DNA from: Dromaius novaehollandiae
Lineage: Eukaryota; Chordata; Aves; Casuariiformes; Dromaiidae
DNA: 64,000 bases
Reading direction: 5' to 3'
Assembly (NCBI RefSeq): GCF_036370855.1
Contig: NC_088099.1
Location: 89,095,820-89,159,819 of the forward strand
Each line of letters starts with the position of its first letter. Position 1 is the stretch's first letter. The notes below the pieces were generated by a model. The model was not told the origin of the DNA. It worked only from the letters and a program-made list of their open reading frames with translations, and searched no databases. Shown here in pieces: positions 26,358 to 38,810 of this stretch. A program made the position numbers and the translations under genes.

Positions 26358-28775
26358 GCATTGATGACCTTTCAGTGACGATTTATTTTGTGGGAAAATA
26401 TACCACTTAATTAATGCACAGAGGTGCACATTGTAGACTGATGTTCCGAACTCCGAAAAGAGAGTGGGCATGTGATGCACAACCCAAAAGTATACATACT
26501 TTGTCTGGGACTAGTACTATATGGAAGAATGAGTATACTGAGTTGTACACATCATGTACAACCAAGTACATGATATAATACAGAGGTTAGCTTGTCTGAT
26601 TGTTACCTTTTTAAAAGCACTCCCTACTTCTTTTTGTATTCTGATCTGCACTTAATTAAGCTGGAATAATTAACACCATGTGTTTGTTCTTACTTCATTA
26701 CTGACACTTACACCTGCACTACTAGGATGTGCTAATATTTTATTTATATTTTGTATTTTGCACTTTTGTATTTTATATTTATATCTTACTTATATTATAT
26801 TTTTACTGTCTATTGCTTTTTTGCCATTCACATTTTAGCTAAGACAGACACTAATAAAATCCTTGCATTATTTATCTCTGTCTTTGGCATAATAGCAGCA
26901 GTAATGAAAAAAAAATAAAAACTTAGACACTGATAATAACTCCAATCACATTTACCACACAATGAAATATAATTCAGTGCATCTTTATACTGTGTCCTTC
27001 ATGTATTCACATCACAGTGAGAAATACACAGAGCTGTCACGAAGCATAAGTCAAGCTGAACGAATGGGTTTTTAATTTTGACTGGAAAATACAGTCAACC
27101 CACTGTTCATGATCTCATGCAGAAGGACATTGCAAAGGCATGCTGGAGTTAAAAGACTTTGAACTAGTGGAATCAAGCTGGTTATGAGGAAGAGATTTGA
27201 AGACGAACCAATATTATCACTACATAATGAGAATAAGCTGTACATATCTGCAGTATAGTGAATATAAATTGGTATGACCAAAAATGTGACAAAATAAATC
27301 CTGAAGGCCAGATTAATGAAATAGCTTAAATGCCCATGATGAAATTTGGGCATGTTTAAGAAAACCTGGATGGCAGAGGATTACATTAATTAATATGTGG
27401 AAGCAAGTGGATCAAAATGTCAAAGTCTTGAATAATAGGACTTATATCTTTATGACAACTGGTGATAGAAAATTACTGATGTGGGAAGAATATAGAAAAT
27501 CTTTTCTTTACAATTTAGCAGCTTGGCAGGTCCACATTTATTTGTTTATCTCTACAATTGACATTCTTTGACTGGAGCAAAGAGTACAATTTCTCTACAG
27601 TTGTCATGTGTACATGTTATATATGGCTTCTGCAGTGTGTAAGGTACCATAGACCATTATGTATTAACATGTAATTATAAATAATTTTGGAAACATCATT
27701 TTGGGTTTGTATGTCCCAGCAGAGTTTAGTTTGGAGTTCCATACTCTTTACTGCCATTTTCCTTGTATGTACTTTATCTTCTTGCAGGATTGGAGAATTT
27801 TAGTACAAACAACAGACGGAAGTGTCATTTTAGACCACCTGCTTTATACAGTACTTTTTTCATAACTCATTTGATTTTGTACAGGGAATGAAATTTTGGC
27901 CCCACTGAAATTAATGATCACTTGGACACAGACTTCTGTGGGGTACAGATTTTATACATAATATTCTCAACAGTATACATGCTTAAATTTAATTCTTTCA
28001 TTAGCAATGGATGAACCACCCTGGGTTCAGTGATTTGCTTCACACAAGCATCAGAAAGATTTGGCTGCTTCTCCAACTATCCCTATTAATTGGCAAATGT
28101 GTAGGAAATCTCAGGAGAATTGACTCTCTCAGGAAATTTCAAGCAATTACTGCATCTGTTTAAGTGAAAAGAGCTATCAGAATGTTGGCAGTTTCTTTCC
28201 AATATACTGTCAGAATCAGGAAGAATGGATGCCATAAAAATATTTATTTTTAAAGGAAAATATTGAGAATAAATTCTAAAGGACAATATTAATCTTTGTG
28301 TCATTTAGACAATTGGATATTCACAAGGGCTTTTCATGCATCTGAACTGATTTCTAACCTCAAAAGTCCTGGGAGAGGGGCTTGCTTAAAACTCATAAAA
28401 ATTACATAAAACGGGTTTTCTACAAATTGGTTCTTTTTCCTGGGTTGTTCAAATATTATATTCTCAAGTCCTCAAGTAGCTAATCAAATTCATTAAGAAT
28501 TAAATTATCATTTTTGTCAAATACTGAATAACATTTTCATGCTGTTTTACTAGAGACGTCTTGCCCCAGAAGATGCAGAATACCTGTGGCTTAAAAGTCA
28601 TGAAGTTACCTTTCACAGACAGCTTGGAAGATGCTTGTCTGAGACCATGCACACAAAGACATGCTCAAAACAGCCAATTTTAGAACTACCTACAAATCAT
28701 GAGTACATCTAAACCCAAAAGGCAATGGTTTTAAATTGAAAATGTCTTTATAGAGGTGAAGATGATTAAACACTA

Positions 28776-28870
28776 GCATAGATTGCCTGGGATCTCTGTC
28801 CGTGAAGGGTTAAGAGCAGGCTAGACAAACATCTGCCAGGAATGGCATAATGCACAGCAATCCTATTTAA
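28776..28870 (+). mobile_element. CR1 LINE remnant, 3' end of ORF2 and start of 3'UTR
   Basis: The phrases ATTGCCTGGG, then GTCCGTGAAGG and TTAAGAGCAGGCTAGACAAA followed by CATCTGCCAGGAATGG, match the region of older CR1 families around the ORF2 stop. In the usual copy this part runs from 'lineup of TTGCCTGG...' through 'GACAAACACCTGTCAGGGATGG'. Only about 95 bases survive and the terminal repeat is not visible. The copy is old and has no coding capacity. The assignment is from memory of the consensus. Confidence 0.6.
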
Positions 28871-31249
28871 GGGCAATCACTTGTAGCTCAATTTTCAGTT
28901 ATTCTATTAATAAAATTAATGATGATACTAATGACGATGTTATATGAAATCTCTGGCTACAGGAAACTGTGTGGTTGTTATTGCTTTTCAAGTAGAAGCC
29001 ACTTAGTATTTCACAAAGGTGATAGTTCTGCCTCAAAAGTGCCCTGCACATATGATTAAGGTGAATCTATATTAGCTTTTAATAGTGGTCAGATTTGGGC
29101 ATAGCAGAGAGATTCTGATTATAACCATTTTCTTCCAAATTTATATTTACACACTGGCCAGTTCATTACAGTATATCAGCTTCTGCTTACTGCAGCAAAG
29201 TAACATATCTATTGACTTAAACATCCAGCCAAAAACTTATCAGCTGGTAATAAAAATGTCAGAAAAAATATAGCTTCTATGTGTTAAGTCCACCATGCAA
29301 AATCTTGCAGGCAAGTCACACAAATGTAACAAACAGTATTGCTACAGCAAATACAAGTAATGCTGAGCATTAAGTGACCTCTGTCTCTCTGGCATGGTGG
29401 TACTGAAATATATAAACCAACCAAGAAAAAATAAATCTTATTTTACTAGACACAAACCAAATCACATGCTATAGAACACAAGAACTGACATCCATCAGAT
29501 TTTTTCCTGTTTTTGCATTATCCAGGAGAGGTGACCCAGCTAAATAGAAATGATTAACTAGATACAAACAAAACAGAGCTACTGGCCACAATTGACTAGT
29601 TACTAGGTAACCAGCACATTGCTGCCAGTGAAAGAATTAAAAAAAATTTTTTTGAAGTTTTATTTTCACAGATGAGTCTCTGCTAAAAGTGACAAGACAA
29701 GACTGCAAATAAGCAGAAATCCTTCACACAACCTGTTCAGCACAGGAAGATCAAATAAACTTCTTTAAACTTGTATTTCTCAGGCAAATAGCAAAGTTCT
29801 GGGTTAATTTACGTCAGCATAAACTCGTAAGGATTCAACTGACTTCCCAGGAGATGCTTAAAATTCACATTGGTACATCTAAAATGAGAATCTGACCCAA
29901 GGGGTGAGGCACCAGTTCATGCCAAAGGCAAAGAATAGTGTTGCAGACTGCCACTCAGCTCGTTACACCAACAACAGTAGAATTATGACACCATTGTCTC
30001 AGAAAGTTTGACCATTAGAAGCCAATGACACCACCAAAGGCTGTGAAAATAGACATTTACTACTGCTAGTATCAGGACCCAAATTATTTGAAGTATTTGA
30101 CAATGTGCAAGGAGATACAAACAGAACATGTAGTCAGTTTCCATAAAACCAAGCCCAGTATTTTGTGCCAAAATGGAATTTTACCTGAGAGAATTTTATA
30201 TCTCCTGAGCAATGTAATGATGAATCAGAAAAAAAACACTTTCATTGCCTGAGAACAGTAGCCTAAACACCACGTTCTGTACTCAATATCAGCTGTAGTG
30301 ATTTGTTTCCATCAAAATGTGTTTGTAGAAAGGGGTATATTTTTCCCCGGTTTCTGTAATTGGTATAATAAAGATTTCAGAATAAAGCAGCCTCCTCATA
30401 ATCAACAGGAAAAGAACTTTTTTTCTACAACCTCGGAAAAAACTAATCTCAGTCTTCCTAATCTTAACTCTGACAGAGTGACCTGCTGTACTATGCTCAA
30501 CTGTATCATCACAAGAGATATTGTCTTGCAGAAAGAAAAGACACAATAACAATTGTAGAAATATATGTCAAAATAAGGAGAAAAGTGATGTATGTCATCA
30601 ATAATCTTGAAAATTTCACAGCAGTTGCAGTCACAGAAAAAGGAAGAATTAAATAAAGTCTACAAACCACTGGAAACTGCCTCAAGGTCTGATCAAAGTG
30701 CATCAGACTAAGAAGAGGAGGAAGCATCTGAATATACAATCCATCAAGTAGGAACTGTTACCAGCCCCCAACCAACTATTCAGTTAGCAGTTACAAGAAT
30801 GGATTTGCTGAGCCAGGGGTTGTAGTAAAACTTACAAAGTAATTTTGGAATCATGGCTTATGTGTGGAGGATAAATTGGCTCCAACAGGACTCACAAAAC
30901 ACTGCAAATGAATTGTGACCACACAAAATAGATTAAGTTCACAGAAGTAAAGAACTGAGACCTAAAACAGAAGCAGTATGAAACAAATAGGAGGGAAAGT
31001 GTATTATATCTTGGATGATCATATGCGAAAGTGCTTGATTAGACTAATTCTGTTGGCTTGTGGCATTCCGGAAGCAAAGTCCATGAATGCTGATAAGCAT
31101 GTTGCCTATTTGCTAACAGAGAAGAACTCAGTTTACTGTTTTAGAACTACCAGATGTGTTGATCCTTTGATCAGATAATTATGGACCAGATAATTATTGC
31201 CCCTTAGAACAGAGGAAAAATGCTCTTTCTAGCAAAATGCTAGATGCTT

Positions 31250-31295
31250 TCCAGATGCTTTCTACCAAAAAAGAATGGCAGAGAAAGCATCTGGA
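31250..31295. repeat. 14-bp perfect inverted repeat (hairpin)
   Basis: TCCAGATGCTTTCT (31250-31263) and AGAAAGCATCTGGA (31282-31295) are exact reverse complements with an 18-base loop. The left arm overlaps a short direct repeat of AGATGCTTTC that begins near 31242. The stem is shorter than that of a typical microRNA precursor. Confidence 0.7.
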
Positions 31296-33838
31296 TACTT
31301 GGAGAGCTGTCAGAAATCCAAGACTGTCTGCAACTGGACATAATCCACAGGTAAGCTTCGAAGCTCACGTGGGTGGTTATACCTTCCCATAGAAATCATG
31401 CTGTTCCAGCTTTGGCAAATATGAGAAATGACTTCACTGTTGCATCTTGTCAAAACAAGCTTTTAAGAACGTTTGTAGCAATTTGAACTGCTTGTTAATC
31501 CAAACACGTTGCCACACTTTCCTTTCACACTGTCCTATGAAAACAATAAAAAAATCACTTTTTCAATATTAACATTGTTAAAGTGTGCCAAGGCAACAAA
31601 AGCATAGTAACTATTATAATAGCACATTCAAGTCTTAAGCAGTGTTCCTGTGTTTGGAACAATGCATAATATATCCTCTTGCATGGAAAATGAAATGTTT
31701 TGTCTCGGTTAAATGAAAAGTGTTAGTGAACCTGAAGCCTTCCATTTCTTTTCCTTTTCTTTTTGAGAAAACTAAACACTGTTTCTCATCAGGGTTTTGG
31801 TTCAGCCAGCAAAATAAAAGAAGACCAGTTGTTCAAAAGTGATTTTTTTTCCTTAAAAAATAAGAAAATAAAATGTTGTAATATATTCTAAAATAATGTT
31901 CTCGATAAACACATGCTTTGTTATCATCATTTCAGAAGCCATCTAAGGTATTTCTGAAATAAAAAAGTGTATAGGTTTGTGAAACTGATTTCAGGTTCCC
32001 TGTAAAATTTGTGGTTTTTATAATAGTAAGGCTCCCGCCTCTCTGGTCATACATTTAGCAACTATCTGTATTTTATAGGGCATGCCACAATGCTTCCACA
32101 TTTCTTCCTAATAGTAACCTTGTGATTAGGGTGTCTGTTGACTAAAAATGCAGGAAAGAATAATTTGGGGTACTGAGAGACTTGGGTGGGAGATAAATGT
32201 ATCAAAGAACAATGTGTTCTAAGACAATTAATCAGTCATCGGTCTAAGCAATGAGAATATCTCTTTTCTGCTGCTTAATGAAAAATAGGCCCAGTCAAAC
32301 AGTGAAGTTTATTAGGTAGTGAATGCTGTGCAAATATGTGGTCACCTTCCCTGAGATCAAGTTGTATAGTTGTACGATCAGTGCACAGGTTTGCATTAGT
32401 CTTCCAGTTGTTTTATGCTTTCTCTGTCCTGTGATGATTAGAAGATAAGAATTCAAGGAAAAGCTGTCTCGAGTGCCATTTTTCAATGTGTATGGTGAAG
32501 ATCAATAACCCCTCAAGAACTGGCATGCTAGCACTGATCTTAATAGTGCTCTCTCTTGAATATTTTGCTGATGTTTTAAATCTGTGTATGCTGATCTTCC
32601 AGTAATTGCTCGGTCATACTCTTTAATAAAACTGGAGTTAGGAGACAAGAGTTTTAGCAACAAATAGTTTTAAAGGGGGTACCAACCTGCCTTTGGGGGT
32701 GCCAAAAGTTATGTTGGGTTAGATCTCCATCCTTCCTGCTTTATGCCCTTGGATACATTCATGTTCTTAATCCCAGCTCATGTTTCAGGTTAAATTTTAA
32801 CTTGCTGAGTTTATGCTTGTCAAAATTCTAGATCCTCTCTCTGATAGCCTTTCTGGGCCTCCCTGGCTCTGGCAGCCCCCTTGGCAATAGGATACCAGTA
32901 AAACCAGCCTTTCTGGTGGAGCTGTGCTGTGATCTAAGGCTGGAAGCTGTGATAGTCAACGTTCAGCCTTTGCCTGTGAATAGCCCAGCAGGAAGCACAA
33001 TCCAGACACCGGCCTATTCCCACTGGTCCCATGTCCCTCCAATCCCTGAGGAATAAGCAGAAAAATGGATGAGTTGATCTGACAGTGATAGCATATGGCA
33101 GCTGCCATAAGAACCTGTGGCTTGTAGCCTATCACATCATGTGCACAAGACAGATGGCGGCAAGGAGTGGGTTGCCACCACCACAGCTCTTCATCCAGCT
33201 GTGCCTGAATTGGGAGAGGCCTCAGGAAAATTCCCACTGGAAGAAACTGTGGGCTGCCCAGTGAGAAAAGTTGGATATCACAAAATCAAACATTTTGTTG
33301 ACAAGTTGTATGGCCAAGAGAAGTCATTTCTTCTCTTTTTACTTACATCTGCCTTGCCTACTATGTTTAGACTGACACTGTTTTTTATGTAGGGCGTGGA
33401 ACTCTGTGTTTCCACAGTTCACCTATCCTGTAAATAATAATAACAATTTCTGAAAGATGCTTATATTCTAAATAAAAAAGACATCTCAGTGTGTTTTGAT
33501 GGAGAGAATCAGATAAACATACATCCAAGCACAGAAATGGGAGCTTAAAAGAATTTGTCTTTTAATACTTCAGAGGAAAAGAGGCTTATTGGGGGTTGTC
33601 ATTTTGGCAGCATGACTTACCTTTGAATTGTAGTATTGTAGTATGCACAGTCTGCTGCTTGTTCCTTTGAAATACCTAGAGCTAGGCAGAAGGAGCTGCT
33701 TCGTTAACTCTGAACGGTTTTTTTTCATGAGTTGCCAGAATCCTCTAATTCTAAAGAGAGATTTTAGTGTGTGTATTTCAGGAGGGGAGGCATGTTTAAC
33801 AAGTAAATATTTTATAAAATATCAGAGACTTTCAGGGA

Positions 33839-33854
33839 TGCCCGATATCGGGCA
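33839..33854. repeat. 16-bp perfect palindrome
   Basis: TGCCCGATATCGGGCA equals its own reverse complement. It contains two CpG steps in a CpG-poor region. Its core CCCGAT/ATCGGG also occurs, spaced apart, at the edge of the solo LTR 520 bases downstream. Confidence 0.8.
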
Positions 33855-34367
33855 ACCTTCTAGAGCACTTATATTAGCAAGACAGCCACTGTGTTTTTGG
33901 TTTCTGTATTGACATCATTATCATGGCTGTTCAAAATGCTGATGAAATGAAGAGTAATGGGTAGCAGCTAGCTACTGCATTGTCATTGAATCTTTCTGCA
34001 GTTCGATAATAATAAATACAAACTAGTGAAAAGGAAGGCATCAAATAACTAAAAATGTTGAGAGCCAATATTGGTTGTTCTGAAAGTGCTAATATAACAA
34101 CCAGGCATTTTATAAGTGTTGATAATAATTCTGCAGTTTGAAGGATTGGCTGAGCTAGATATTTGGGGACGTATTTTACTAGGAAGTCAAAGTAAGGTCA
34201 CGTTGTAAACAGAGGTTAGTCAAGGAAAGAGTATTAAAACTGAAATGGATTTATGTAAAGGTTCATGCCTGAGCAAAGACCTGGTTAATGTCTTAAATTT
34301 AAGTTTTTCCGCATACTTGCTTTTGACTTTGAATTGTGAAAATCAAGTTAGGTCATGAAGTCATGAA

Positions 34368-34372
34368 GGTTC
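34368..34372 (+). repeat. Left target-site duplication of the solo LTR
   Basis: GGTTC lies directly outside the LTR edge at 34373 and is repeated exactly at 35513-35517. A 5-bp duplication is typical of ERVL-type (class III) integrations, with some overlap with other classes. Confidence 0.75.
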
Positions 34373-34468
34373 TGTCCCGATCCAATATCGGGGGCGGGGG
34401 GGTTCGTTACGATCCCAAGGACGAGATTAAGACTCTAAAACCGGTCAAATATCGTACAACCTTTTAAC

Positions 34469-34474
34469 TTTATT
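34469..34474 (-). promoter_or_regulatory. LTR polyadenylation signal AATAAA
   Basis: AATAAA on the minus strand, about 96 bases from the 3' edge of the LTR, is the expected place for the signal that ends retroviral transcripts. Any present activity is unknown. Confidence 0.55.
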
Positions 34475-34492
34475 TTCCACGGAGTGGGGAGA

Positions 34493-34552
34493 AAAGGCAA
34501 AAGGGAGGAGAGAGAGAAAGAGAGAGAGAAAAGGGGGAGAGAGAAAGAGATA
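34493..34552 (+). repeat. Purine-rich GA low-complexity tract in the LTR
   Basis: A run of almost only G and A with GAGAGA cores. On the LTR sense strand it is a pyrimidine tract, just upstream of the polyadenylation signal. Confidence 0.8.
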
Positions 34553-34927
34553 TTACCACCCATGGATCCAGCGGCGTCCCGTTGGTCCTCTTCACCCTGG
34601 GTGTCCGACCCTAGGTTCCCGCTGAAAAGTTCGGAGCCAAATCAAGGCAAATTAAATAATGACACGCGTGCAGTAGTTACGGCTCGAGTTGGGTGCCTCT
34701 GAAGAGGGACCCTGAACAAAGAAATCCCTGGGCAATTATAGCTTTTTCAAATTAAGTTTCCCACCCCTCACGCGGTAGTTCAGACCAATAGTAATTTTGG
34801 GGTCTGGGGTCTCCTGCTCCCTATTGGGTCTCATCGTTGTTCCCAGGCAGGCTGCTTTTCTCCCTTATCTTTACTGTTGCGGTTTCTGCTGACAAATGTG
34901 TTTTGATTCCTCGGGTTCTGCCCTTCT

Positions 34928-35095
34928 TTCTCAGGGCCCTGACAAAGAGGTGTTGTTCCAGCAATTAGCACTGCCCCAGCAGTGACAGTAGGTGTTATCT
35001 TCCAAGGTCCTGAAGAAGAGGATATAATCCAGACCCCCCCTAATTAATACTGTTTCAGCAGTGAGGGGAGGCTTTGTTTCCCAGGGTCCTGGCGC
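34928..35095 (-). repeat. Imperfect tandem repeat inside the LTR
   Basis: Two units (34928-34999 and 35000-35077) and the start of a third share the order TTCNCAGGG/TTCCAAGG, CCTGA, AAGAGG, TCCAG and AGCAGTGA followed by AGG. Unit lengths are 72 and 78 bases. Tandem duplications of this size are common in retroviral U3 regions, where they can act as enhancers. That role is only an inference here. Confidence 0.55.
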
Positions 35096-35512
35096 CCAAG
35101 CAGGCCTCACTTCAAAGCCTTCACATCCTCCCTCCTGGAGTGTGAAGCATAGGAATGCAAACTGCTTGTAACTCCCTTATCTTTCCAGCCTGCACCAGCT
35201 CTGGGGCCCTTTCTCACTGACCTAGGGAGTGTGGCCTAAGGCTTCAGCAAATTTAGCTACTCATGCTAAGCAAGTTTTATAGAAGTTGTGCTAAGCGGCA
35301 GTAATTTGCAGTCCAGGTCCCAAAGTCTCTGTCCGATCGTGGTCTGGTTCAGCGCAGGCTCGGTGTGTCCCGGGTGGTCACAGGGAGACCATTTCAGGGG
35401 TTGCAGCAGCTCAGTCCTGTTTCCGCCGGGAACAGATGGCTTGTTGGGGGTTATGGTTTGCTTGCACCTTATGTACCAAGAAATGTTTAAGACAAAAGTC
35501 CTGTCCGCCACA

Positions 35513-35517
35513 GGTTC
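35513..35517 (+). repeat. Right target-site duplication of the solo LTR
   Basis: GGTTC lies directly outside the right LTR edge and is identical to 34368-34372. If the terminal A of the LTR is counted with it, a 6-bp AGGTTC match is also possible, because the base before the left copy is A. Confidence 0.75.
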
Positions 35518-37669
35518 TCACTAGGCTGAAAAATGTTTCACTTGTGATCTGGTTTTGGTCCAGATTCTTGAAGAACATCAGATTCTACTGTATCAGAGAA
35601 AGAACACTAAAAACAGGCTTTTTTCTTTTTCTTTTTAATTTGCAAGTCAAAATTGTAAGAGTTTTGCATGTGAAACTGAATGAAAGAGCTTCAAGACTTT
35701 CCTATGAGAGAATTTCTGGTTTTAATTATAATTTTGTTAACATTCTCATAACGATCTACCATGCAGGGTCATCATTACAGAGATGAAATGTAGCCCAGGT
35801 TCATGAGCTTGAAATGGATTTCAGTTACTTTCAAGCTATCTTTTTTATTACTGTTATTAAAATTTCTTTTTGCAGTATATATTTTTGCAGTACTTAGGAA
35901 ACAGAACAAAATGTTTCCCCTCCTCCAAATGAATCCATATTTGTATTTTAAAGTCAAACATGCTGAAACACATTCAGGTCAAGAAAATGGAATAATCATT
36001 GATAAAGAGAAGAGAAAAGAAGATGACATTTGAGCATAGAAATAGAAGATAAAATCTTGGTCTAATATTTTACCGCAGTTCTGCAGATGCACAGAGCAAC
36101 TTTGTCTAGGGAAGCAAGATATTTGTGTTTCTGCAATGTTATGTGAAAGGTCCTCTCCCAACTGACAGAAAAATGAAGCATGCTGACACCTCCTCCAGCA
36201 CAGAGGCAGAGTGAATCTCTGCGTCGTGCTCTAGCTTGTGCAGGGGACATTCCCACTCGGATAATAAATCCTGCCAGACTTGATTCATCTAATATATTGG
36301 CATGTACCCATGGCATGCAAAATAAATAATTTGACATGAGTAAATTCAGATGATTGCGTATAATTTCCCTTAAATATAGATTAATAGTCTGATGCCAAAC
36401 CCATGACAAACAATGGAAAACTCATGTTAATATTTATGGGCTTTGAATGAGGCCTTCATTGAATATACATTCTCTCTAAATTGATGATTTACAATCATCT
36501 AAGTCCTTTAAGATAAAAGTTGTATACACTATGGTAAATCTTTTATTTGCAGAATAAAACACTGCAACTTGAGTTGTTGATACAGTATGGAGAATACATA
36601 ATAGAACGGGATGTGTCACTAAATATATTATGTGTGCATTTTTTTTTTTATTGACAAGATAAAGTTAGCCACATACAGATATTGCTAAGTAGAAAGATGA
36701 CTTTGTTTTCTTGCTTTATATTTAGTAGCTGTACGTATTCTTCTTTATACCTTGATTAAGTTTGTTTTTTTTAACAGGAGCTCTCTACTTTTTGTGAAAG
36801 AAGTCCTTGGGTCTTGGGTCTTAAGGTCCATTATCTGTACACATACTTTGTAAGAAGCTAACTGAGGAAGCTCTGTTCTATCAGAAAGGCAAATCCAGAA
36901 CAGACTTTATAGTTCTGCTGTCGTTGGAAAGAAAAAACTCTAGTGTGTGGCATGAGTGTTTCAGCCCTGTAATCACCTTACCTAATTCTTTGACTTCTTA
37001 GAAAGTCTCATGCCTGTCCAATAGAATAACTATTTCAGGAAAAGACAGAAACTGCTTTCTTCAAGAAAGGTATTACAATAATAAATAAGGAAGTGTCAGA
37101 AAAAGTTATTCACTTTGCCTGGACTTTTTTTTTGTTTGTCTTTTAGTTTTAAAACAATGTACTTTATACCAAAAACTGTTTGAAAAATATATTTCAAAAA
37201 ACATTAACTCTTGGCTCTTGGCTGATAAATTCAACCAGCTTGAAATTCATTCTGGCTCAAAATAATGGAAATGAAACAACAGATTACACTAAAATTTGAA
37301 AGAACTTTCTGTTGAAAAATAGACACATAGGAGACTAATAGTAGCTACAAGGAACATAAGTCCCAAGTTAGTGCTGTGAGAGCTCTTGATACTTTGGCTG
37401 CAACCCTTGTCATCAGAGGCAAGCTAATTTTTCATGTGTGTAAATACTAAATAGCAAAAAGAGATCAAATACACATTTGGCAAAAGCGAGGAAAGGATGA
37501 CTATAACCTGTGCAGCTTATTTTAATTTACTGTTCCTAAGAAATGAAATCTCTAATCAAAACTAATGAATTATCACTGGAGTCATGTTTGTCCAAAATGG
37601 ATGGTTTTTGTTTAGTTTTATTTTTAGAGTTTGACACAAATGAATTTTTTTTAGATAACATAATTTTGG

Positions 37670-37684
37670 AAAAAAAAAAAAAAA
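37670..37684 (+). repeat. A15 homopolymer
   Basis: Fifteen uninterrupted A residues without a recognisable retroposon body upstream. Confidence 0.95.
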
Positions 37685-38810
37685 GCAAACATTTCCCTTT
37701 CCATTAGCCCATTCAGATTTAACTGCTCAGAGGTTACTAGAGTTGTGACTACTTGTCATATCACTACCATATGTAACCATGATTTTCTACTGTTTTTTAC
37801 CCTCCTCTTCTTCATCAGCATGGCTACCTGATCTTAATTTGTATGAGGAGTCCAAATATCAAGTAAAGATTTTGTTGTTATGTCTATGTTGCTGCAGATA
37901 AGACAGCCCTGACGCTAAGGCCAAGTGGCAAAGACTGGTTAATGTCCATCTGTCTCCCTCTAGAACATACTGGCTATTGGATAGTTTTGGCTATAGATCC
38001 TCAGGGATCCCATAGGGCATCCTTCTAGCCTCAAGCTGTAATTATCACCTTCTTTTGTGGCTTGTTTTCTTTTCTTTTTATTTTGTAATTCCAAGTTGCC
38101 TGAAATAATGCATGGACTATATTTTAGCCCGCCAGAGCATGGGCATGATCCTGAAAGTATACAGTGTGAGTTTTAGAGTATGGCACGAGGGTATGTGAAA
38201 GGAAGGCTGCTGGGAGGGTGCTGGAAGGCAGTACATTGTGGAGGGATCCAAAACTGATGCAGTCCTTTCATTGTGACTTTTTGGAGCAAGACTGTACAGA
38301 GTAAAATATGCTCCTAATTCTGTCCAGATTTTCTTAGAGGATGTGTTATCAGCCAGATAGCAAACTAAAAAAAGAACTGGTGTAGATGATTGTGGCCCTG
38401 TGTTCAAATATGCCTCTAGACCTTCTATAGTTCCATAGTGTAAATGTACCTTTTGGGACTTTAGATTTATGGGATCCTGATTCCAGATGGGTGCTCTTGT
38501 ATAACAAATCATCAGAAGTCATTACTGGGGATCAGGTTCTTAAATCAGATATGCCACCTCCTTTTTTTAATGTATAACATCATTGTGGATCTTCTAAAAG
38601 AGCTATTCCAAAAAGTTGGAGTTCTTGTGTACTCCTACCCCTATTTAGTTGTGCAGAGTAGTGGTCAAGGTTGCCATTATGGAAATAGGTCATAAAACTT
38701 ACCTTTCAGGAAAAGTTTTCCAAAGGATGTGAGTCTTTATTTTGGTGAAAATATTCTTTATTTTAACTGCAAAATATTTTAGCTGCTCTGATTGCAGATA
38801 ATTGATAATT

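Larger units (their letters stand above)
17526..28775. other. Unique AT-rich stretch, no gene seen
   Basis: I see no gene with supporting splice signals. The stretch holds a T15 run (19875), a T20 run (22429), an A23 run (26335) and AT-rich low-complexity patches near 20300 and 26740-26815. The segment 21840-22010 is non-repetitive and homeodomain-site-rich by eye. A minus-strand frame at 24626-24901 has only weak splice-like ends. The A23 run follows no element that I recognise. Confidence 0.55.
28871..34372. other. Unique stretch, no gene seen
   Basis: No supported gene. A 14-bp perfect inverted repeat lies at 31250-31295 and a 16-bp palindrome at 33839-33854. The part 32820-33260 is richer in GC than its surroundings and has overlapping frames on both strands without splice signals. 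I could not assign it to a repeat family or gene. Confidence 0.55.
34373..35512 (-). mobile_element. Solo endogenous-retrovirus LTR, 1140 bp, minus strand
   Basis: On the minus strand the element starts TGTGGCGGAC and ends CGGGACA, giving canonical TG...CA edges, and it is bounded by perfect GGTTC duplications (34368-34372 and 35513-35517). An AATAAA signal on the minus strand (TTTATT at 34469-34474) lies about 96 bases before the LTR end, which fixes the orientation. The block stands out for its CpG and GC content against AT-rich flanks. It has no primer-binding site, gag, pol or env sequence, so it is a solo LTR left by recombination between the two LTRs of a provirus. An imperfect internal tandem repeat spans 34928-35095 and a purine-rich tract covers 34493-34552. 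The 5-bp duplication favours ERVL, but I cannot name the family. Several TATA-like sites exist and none is decisive. Short frames inside it are not genes. Confidence 0.8.

Noticed and set aside
27072..27353. Hydrophobic minus frame resembling a receptor fragment
   Set aside because: Hydrophobicity follows from the T-rich strand; no receptor motifs are present.
31241..31350. Possible first coding exon on the plus strand (ATG near 31241, donor CACAG|GTAAGC at 31350)
   Set aside because: The ATG context is poor, it directly follows a stop, and no promoter or partner exon is visible. It also overlaps the hairpin.
33610..33690. Minus-strand segment with donor AAAG|GTAAGT and acceptor CTCCTTCTGCCTAG
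   Set aside because: The exon would be about 61 bp. Such short splice-bounded segments are common by chance and the phase links to nothing.
34484..35786. Several frames of 60-116 codons in and beside the solo LTR
   Set aside because: LTRs of this type do not encode proteins, and none of the frames shows a domain.
38117..38512. Longest open frame in the window (131 codons, minus strand)
   Set aside because: It has no recognisable domain, no flanking splice pair and no start context. One frame of this length is expected by chance in 64 kb.
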